64,000 nucleotides of DNA, taken from assembly GCA_963711495.1 (NCBI GenBank), contig CAVQEK010000013.1, positions 1,178,001 to 1,242,000 of the forward strand, written 5' to 3'. The position numbers and the translations under genes were made by a program. Each line of letters begins with the position of its first letter. Position 1 is the stretch's first letter. The notes beneath the pieces are model-generated. The model worked only from the letters and a program-made list of their open reading frames with translations, was not told the origin of the DNA and ran no database searches. The stretch comes from CAVQEK01 sp963711495. Its GTDB lineage: Bacteria > Bacteroidota > Bacteroidia > Cytophagales > Cyclobacteriaceae. Below, piece after piece: positions 60,401-64,000 of the stretch.

Positions 60401-61721
60401 AACCAATGGTGAATACACGATCAATTTAATCGCTAGTAACGAATATGGATGTTCGGATACCGTGCAACATGCAGTGGTTGTAAAATATTATGCGCCTCTG
60501 CCAGATGTGACCTCAGATATCTCAATATGTAAAGGGACATATTTTGAAATTGCTGCATCCAACACGACAAATATTGGTGTTTATGCCGACCCGGCCCTGA
60601 CCGCAAAGATATTCAGCGGGGAGAAATACGTTTCAGGGCCGTTATACACAAGCGATACTTTATATGTGGTGAACCAGGAAAATGGTGGAAAAAGCAAACC
60701 GGCCCCGGTTGATATTAGCGTAAATAAGCCGGAAACGGGATTTACTTATCATCTGGATACACTGGATATTGCAGGAAAATATGTGTTAACCGTATCCAAT
60801 ACTGCTCAACACTATACCACTTTAGTGTGGAATGCAGACGGAGAGAAAATTGAAAACACAGAAGATTTCAACTTTGAATACGGGGATAAATCAGCGTTCA
60901 CGCTGACCCAAATAACAACGAATAATGAAGGATGTACCGATTCTCTGAAAAGGATCATTAAACCGGTCGCAAGTCCAAAACCTGTTGCTGAGAACATCGT
61001 TTTTTGTTCAGGGTCGTCTGTGACTATTGAACCAAAAAATGGCAAGGTCTTTTATTTTTATGATGATGAACAGTTGGAACATTTAATCCGCAAAGGGCAC
61101 AATTTAACTTTTAATGATCTGTCAACCGGATCGTTGATTTACATTACGGGAATGGACAGCTTGTTGGAAAGTGATGCCACGCCAGTGTCTATTAAACCAA
61201 CAGGACTGAAGGCCGATTTCACTTTTTCTCAGGATACCATCAACCTGGCGAATGGGTCCGAACTCAGAATTACCAATACCAGTAAGGGGGCTGATTGGTT
61301 TTATTGGTTGTTGGCGTCCAGGTCCATCGACACAGACACGGTACTGATAAAACAATTACAATACCCGGGGAATTATTCCTATGAATTAATTGCGGGCGAC
61401 CAATATGGTTGCGTAGATAGAATTCTAAAATCGGTTTTGGTTCTGAATGTAACTGCATTAGAAGATCAATTGGCAAAAAATATTGGTTTATTTCCAAATC
61501 CGGCGCTGGATGTAGTCAATATTAAAGACTTTAAGCCATCGCAGGCAGGACAACAATATCAGATTATCGACAGCAGTGGAAAGGTGGTTTATGAAGGGAT
61601 TACTCAAAGCCAAGCCAATGCATTAATTTCCTTCAATATCGCCTCACTGACAAAAGGCATTTATTTTATTAAGATTTATAACCAGGACCATCTATATTTC
61701 GGCAAATTTTTAAAACAATAG
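57435..61721 (+). CDS. T9SS-secreted subtilisin-like serine protease with PKD domains
   Basis: The 1428-residue protein has a signal peptide (IFLLLILGVGIGINPSKG) and an N-terminal pro-region to about residue 130. The S8 domain carries Asp (GIVDTGVNYNHP, about 182), His (NGHGSSVAG, about 238) and Ser (GSSFAAPQVSG, about 393). NGIDDDHDGYVDNY resembles a calcium loop. A beta-rich middle, a PKD domain (DSWYWDFGNKYGSTVQNP, about 965-1015) and a second PKD-like module follow. The C-terminal T9SS domain (IGLFPNPALDVVNI, KGIYFIKIY) is about 1350-1428. Confidence 0.92.
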   Translation: MSGARIFLLLILGVGIGINPSKGQSDNSVNYSKEYVGKKIVKDVIIVKLKGDHFAQSDARVAIDSDHGLSDVLKQAGSSQYRQLFPPRTSENSRTSNAKVDLTGIYQINLPQGTDIWQTLKKLQDSGAVEYAEPLYQNLPLDIPLDPLAIDNSGQQNHLGQIKAYDAWEIETGDTTIVVGIVDTGVNYNHPDLKGNLALNYADPINGIDDDHDGYVDNYLGWDVGDNDKDPITVTNGHGSSVAGLSSAMTDNYIGIAGTGYKSRYLPIKAYAESSTSMINEYLGVVYAANHGCKVINLSWGGVEASSKFGQDVINYAVLDRDAVVIAAAGNTHDNLNFYPASFNNVLSVGATDDQDNLASWATYSYNIDMMAPGNNVLSTDNKDGYARELGSSFAAPQVSGAAALVRHHFPQLTAQQVMEQLRVTADDIYDVGSNGDYRGMLGKGRLNMYRALTDTVSPSIRIANIDHNGNFGTLIFPGDTVNIYSTFNNYLRKASNVNVALSSPDPTLQINSQDFNIGSIGTFASVNNNDHPFTFIVPRDAQPGQKMVFRLDFNNTNYDDFQYFEINTTPDAFEFAVDSTVLTIGSDGDMGFNYQDLHSGVGMKFKERVVANWLGLVIAKDAEHVSDNIISNFRTRTIDHDFQSIEYARLYNDTPADEEARSVFEENDSLSNRLGVKVEQKTLGWKNPDHDNFIIMEYRLTNMTDSSMTGLDVGLFADWDLNNFQHNAVEWDGEHAMGYTFDKDLGDLYAGMAILSGEGEPAFHAIDKEAFDGNTAEIQDVMDDAKKYEFLSNGLSKVDAGQAGGGNDVAQMIGLNGIALNAKQSKKAAFVFLLGNSKDELVQNLLAAQAKYNEYISNPHIDRVLFGCKGQTVTIQQDSLNGLEIYKDVQLTQLLDSGSAYTTPPVENEQTYYIVKTVNGYRSDVSRILVKTKDPIAKFKIPADTLYTDAGTPARLSITDQSTNTDSWYWDFGNKYGSTVQNPSTTYQTNGEYTINLIASNEYGCSDTVQHAVVVKYYAPLPDVTSDISICKGTYFEIAASNTTNIGVYADPALTAKIFSGEKYVSGPLYTSDTLYVVNQENGGKSKPAPVDISVNKPETGFTYHLDTLDIAGKYVLTVSNTAQHYTTLVWNADGEKIENTEDFNFEYGDKSAFTLTQITTNNEGCTDSLKRIIKPVASPKPVAENIVFCSGSSVTIEPKNGKVFYFYDDEQLEHLIRKGHNLTFNDLSTGSLIYITGMDSLLESDATPVSIKPTGLKADFTFSQDTINLANGSELRITNTSKGADWFYWLLASRSIDTDTVLIKQLQYPGNYSYELIAGDQYGCVDRILKSVLVLNVTALEDQLAKNIGLFPNPALDVVNIKDFKPSQAGQQYQIIDSSGKVVYEGITQSQANALISFNIASLTKGIYFIKIYNQDHLYFGKFLKQ

Positions 61722-61730
61722 AATTCATTC

Positions 61731-62984
61731 ATGAATCAGGTATTTGCTGAAATCATCACCATTGGCGATGAAATCCTCTATGGTCAAACCCTGGATACCA
61801 ATGCACACTGGATTTCCGGGGAATTGGATAAAGTGGGCATCAAAGTCATACGGCGCACCACAGTTGGAGATCAGGAGGCTGATATTATCCGTGCACTGGA
61901 AGCGGCAGAATCAATGGCCAATATCATTCTGATCACCGGAGGCCTCGGACCAACCAGCGATGATCTTACCAAACCCTGTTTGGCCCGTTATTTTGATTCT
62001 CCCATGGCCATGAACCCACAGGCACTTGCAGAATTGGAGCAATTTATGAGGAGTCGTGGCCGTAATTTAAATGAATCCACAAGACGTCAGGCAATCCTAC
62101 CCATAAAATGTACACCGATCAGTAATCCAAGGGGTACGGCCACAGGCTTGTGGTTTAATCGAAATGGGAAGGTGTTTGTGGCAATGCCAGGCGTTCCGCA
62201 TGAAATGCGTGATATGATCACCGCCAGCATCATTCCGCGTTTGAAGGAAAAATTTGATCTCCCCGTTATTTTTCACAAAATCGTCCGTGTGGTAGGCATC
62301 GGTGAATCCTGGCTTTCAGAAAAAATATCGGATTGGGAACAAGCGTTACCCAAAAACATGAAACTGGCTTATTTGCCCACTTTTGGCGACATAAAGCTGC
62401 GCATTACTGCTTTTGGACAAAATATTGAAAATATAAAGATTGAAGTGGAAAAGCAACGATCATCGTTGGTGTCACTAATCCAAGAATATGTTTATGGCTA
62501 TGATGATGATACGCTGGAATCAGTAGCGGGTAATTTATTGAGACAAAAAGGACAAAAATTAGCTTTGGCTGAAAGTTGTACCGGTGGTTATATTGCACAC
62601 CTGATTACATCAGTGCCGGGAAGTTCGGATTATTTTAACGGTGGTGTTGTGCCTTATCAAAATGCCATGAAAATTGAGCAGCTTGGTGTTTCTGAAGAAA
62701 CACTGTCGAAATTCGGGGCTGTCAGCGAAAATACGGTGATGGAAATGGCTACCCGTGTACGGGAAAAATTCAAGGCCGATTACGGTATGGCTACCAGCGG
62801 TATCGCCGGTCCCGGTGGAGGAACTCCGGAGAAGCCGGTTGGACTGGTTTGGATGGCTGTTTCAGATAAAAATACCTGTAAAACCCAGAAGCTACAGCTC
62901 ATCAAAGACAGAATGGTCAACATACAATTAACATCTGTTGCAGCGTTGAATTTCTTGCGTCAAAGATTGTTAGAAAACGATTGA
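61731..62984 (+). CDS. cinA: CinA-family protein (nicotinamide-nucleotide amidase)
   Basis: The 417-residue protein has an N-terminal MoaB/MogA-like domain (IITIGDEILYGQTLDTNA, ITGGLGPTSDDLTKP) and a C-terminal PncC domain (LALAESCTGGYIAHLIT, VVPYQNAMK, GIAGPGGGTPEKPVGLV). CinA recycles NMN and ADP-ribose pyrophosphate. It follows the protease gene by 9 bases, but is an ordinary housekeeping gene. Confidence 0.94.
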   Translation: MNQVFAEIITIGDEILYGQTLDTNAHWISGELDKVGIKVIRRTTVGDQEADIIRALEAAESMANIILITGGLGPTSDDLTKPCLARYFDSPMAMNPQALAELEQFMRSRGRNLNESTRRQAILPIKCTPISNPRGTATGLWFNRNGKVFVAMPGVPHEMRDMITASIIPRLKEKFDLPVIFHKIVRVVGIGESWLSEKISDWEQALPKNMKLAYLPTFGDIKLRITAFGQNIENIKIEVEKQRSSLVSLIQEYVYGYDDDTLESVAGNLLRQKGQKLALAESCTGGYIAHLITSVPGSSDYFNGGVVPYQNAMKIEQLGVSEETLSKFGAVSENTVMEMATRVREKFKADYGMATSGIAGPGGGTPEKPVGLVWMAVSDKNTCKTQKLQLIKDRMVNIQLTSVAALNFLRQRLLEND

Positions 62985-63051
62985 GAAAGCTTTTGAAAAG
63001 TACTAAATTGGCGAATCCGGTTTCTATTCAGATCAAATAAATTAAAAACCG

Positions 63052-64000
63052 ATGGCACTAGTAGAAGTTAAAATGCCTCAGATGGGAGAAAGCGTTATGG
63101 AGGCGACCATCATCTCCTGGTTAAAGAAAGAAGGTGAAAAAATTGAGGAAGAAGAAGCACTTCTGGAAGTGGCGACCGATAAAGTTGACACGGAAGTACC
63201 TTCCATGATTACGGGCGTTTTGAAAGAGATTTTGGCCAGGGAAGGTGACGTCGTTCAAATTGGCCAGCCAATCGCTATGATCAATACCGAGACCATAGAC
63301 CAAGTAAATAGACCTGATAATAGTGGGACATCGTCAAAAAATGAAATAACTGAAGTTTCCGGAAAGACGAATGGGATCAATATTAAAGAAACAGTTCGAG
63401 AGGGGGTAAATCCTCAAAAACAGGTGAGTAATGACGCACAGGAAATAGATGTGAATGAATATGCTTCATCATTTAGCAATGCCGATCGATTTTATTCTCC
63501 ATTGGTTAGAAATATTGCCAAAGAAGAGCACATCAGTATGCATGAATTGGAGCAGATTGCCGGTAGTGGAAAAGAGGGAAGGGTTACGAAAAATGATATA
63601 CTGAATTATTTAAAACAGAAGCAACAGGAAAGAATTAAAGAATCACATTCGGGGGCGCCTTTTTCAAAACCAACGGAGATCACCGATGAAGATGAGGTGA
63701 TCGTGATGGACCGGGTGAGAAAAATTATTGCCGATCGCATGGTCGAATCAAGGCGGATTTCGGCCCACGTACATTCTTTTGTGGAAGCGGATGTTACCAA
63801 TATCGTAAACTGGCGGGAAAGAATTAAAAATCAATTCGAACATAGTATAGGAGAGAAGCTTACATTCTCACCGATTTTCATTGAAGCTGTCGTTAAAGCC
63901 CTCAAAGACTATCCTATGATGAATATCTCCGTGCAGGATGATAAGATCATTAAGAAAAAACGGATCAACATCGGAATGGCAGTAGCATTGCCCAACGGAA
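63052..64000 (+). CDS. 2-oxoacid dehydrogenase E2 (dihydrolipoyl acyltransferase), 5' part
   Basis: The frame from ATG 63052 runs past the window edge (about 316 codons visible). It encodes a lipoyl domain (VKMPQMGESVMEATIISW, lipoylated Lys in EVATDKVDTEVP), a peripheral subunit-binding domain (YSPLVRNIAKEEHIS, GSGKEGRVTKNDI) and the start of the catalytic domain (MDRVRKIIADRMVESRRISAHVHSF). It could serve pyruvate, 2-oxoglutarate or branched-chain complexes. The single lipoyl domain and MPQMGESV motif favour the branched-chain or 2-oxoglutarate type. Confidence 0.9.
   Translation, partial: MALVEVKMPQMGESVMEATIISWLKKEGEKIEEEEALLEVATDKVDTEVPSMITGVLKEILAREGDVVQIGQPIAMINTETIDQVNRPDNSGTSSKNEITEVSGKTNGINIKETVREGVNPQKQVSNDAQEIDVNEYASSFSNADRFYSPLVRNIAKEEHISMHELEQIAGSGKEGRVTKNDILNYLKQKQQERIKESHSGAPFSKPTEITDEDEVIVMDRVRKIIADRMVESRRISAHVHSFVEADVTNIVNWRERIKNQFEHSIGEKLTFSPIFIEAVVKALKDYPMMNISVQDDKIIKKKRINIGMAVALPNG

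Noticed and set aside
57435..61721. Possible repeat-rich adhesin rather than enzyme
   Set aside because: All three S8 catalytic motifs are intact and correctly spaced.
1..64000. tRNA, rRNA, CRISPR array, insertion sequence or prophage
   Set aside because: No tRNA-like cloverleaf, regularly spaced repeats, transposase, integrase or phage structural genes were seen by eye; a covariance search could still find a small RNA.

Overview
The window is chromosomal DNA from a member of the Bacteroidota, most likely a gliding or Saprospira/Chitinophaga-like lineage. Evidence: a GldH gliding lipoprotein beside RicT, a GWxTD-domain protein, two large secreted proteins with type IX secretion (T9SS) C-terminal sorting domains, a menaquinone gene (menA), many short-lobed lipoprotein signals, and one good match to the Bacteroidetes promoter (TTG-N20-TAnnTTTG). 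I see no rRNA, tRNA, CRISPR array or transposase. Lineage below phylum is inference.

Layout. 0-6.4 kb (minus strand): a run of membrane or exported hydrolases (CPBP protease, PHP phosphoesterase, alpha/beta-hydrolase, PhoPQ-related protein, neutral ceramidase-like protein). 7.0-12.25 kb (plus): an exported phosphoester-hydrolysis cluster with two purple-acid-phosphatase-like metallophosphoesterases (the second frameshifted), an internally deleted glycerophosphodiesterase (GDPD), and a tandem-GDPD lipoprotein whose first domain looks dead. 12.25-14.75 kb: an AT-rich accessory patch with an unknown protein whose signal peptide is out of frame, a small winged-helix protein, an ORF interrupted by an amber stop, and a RHH/MazF toxin-antitoxin pair.

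14.75-30.85 kb: a carbohydrate locus. It holds a GH36-like alpha-galactosidase and an unassigned polytopic membrane protein on the minus strand. Divergently transcribed are a Gfo/Idh/MocA dehydrogenase, a DegT-type aminotransferase, a GH2 enzyme with the Ser-Asp acid/base signature of exo-glucosaminidases, a beta-helix protein, an unassigned TIM-barrel hydrolase and a DapA/NAL-family aldolase. The divergent spacer carries a 26-bp near-perfect palindrome, a strong operator candidate. No SusC/SusD pair, sulfatase or sugar kinase is present, so it is not a canonical polysaccharide utilisation locus. This is the part of the window most likely to hold an undescribed pathway.

30.9-64 kb: mostly housekeeping and envelope genes. 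These are gldH, ricT, purD, recQ; manC convergent with rlmB; a GWxTD protein; a methyltransferase and small exported proteins; a T9SS beta-propeller protein; a TPR lipoprotein; yciH; two universal stress proteins and an Fnr-like regulator; the argS-GPx-menA operon; gmhB; a polyprenol-phosphate mannosyltransferase; a LolC/E-type permease; a NamZ-like muramidase; fmt-folA; a 1428-residue T9SS subtilase; cinA; and the 5' part of a 2-oxoacid dehydrogenase E2 gene running off the right edge.
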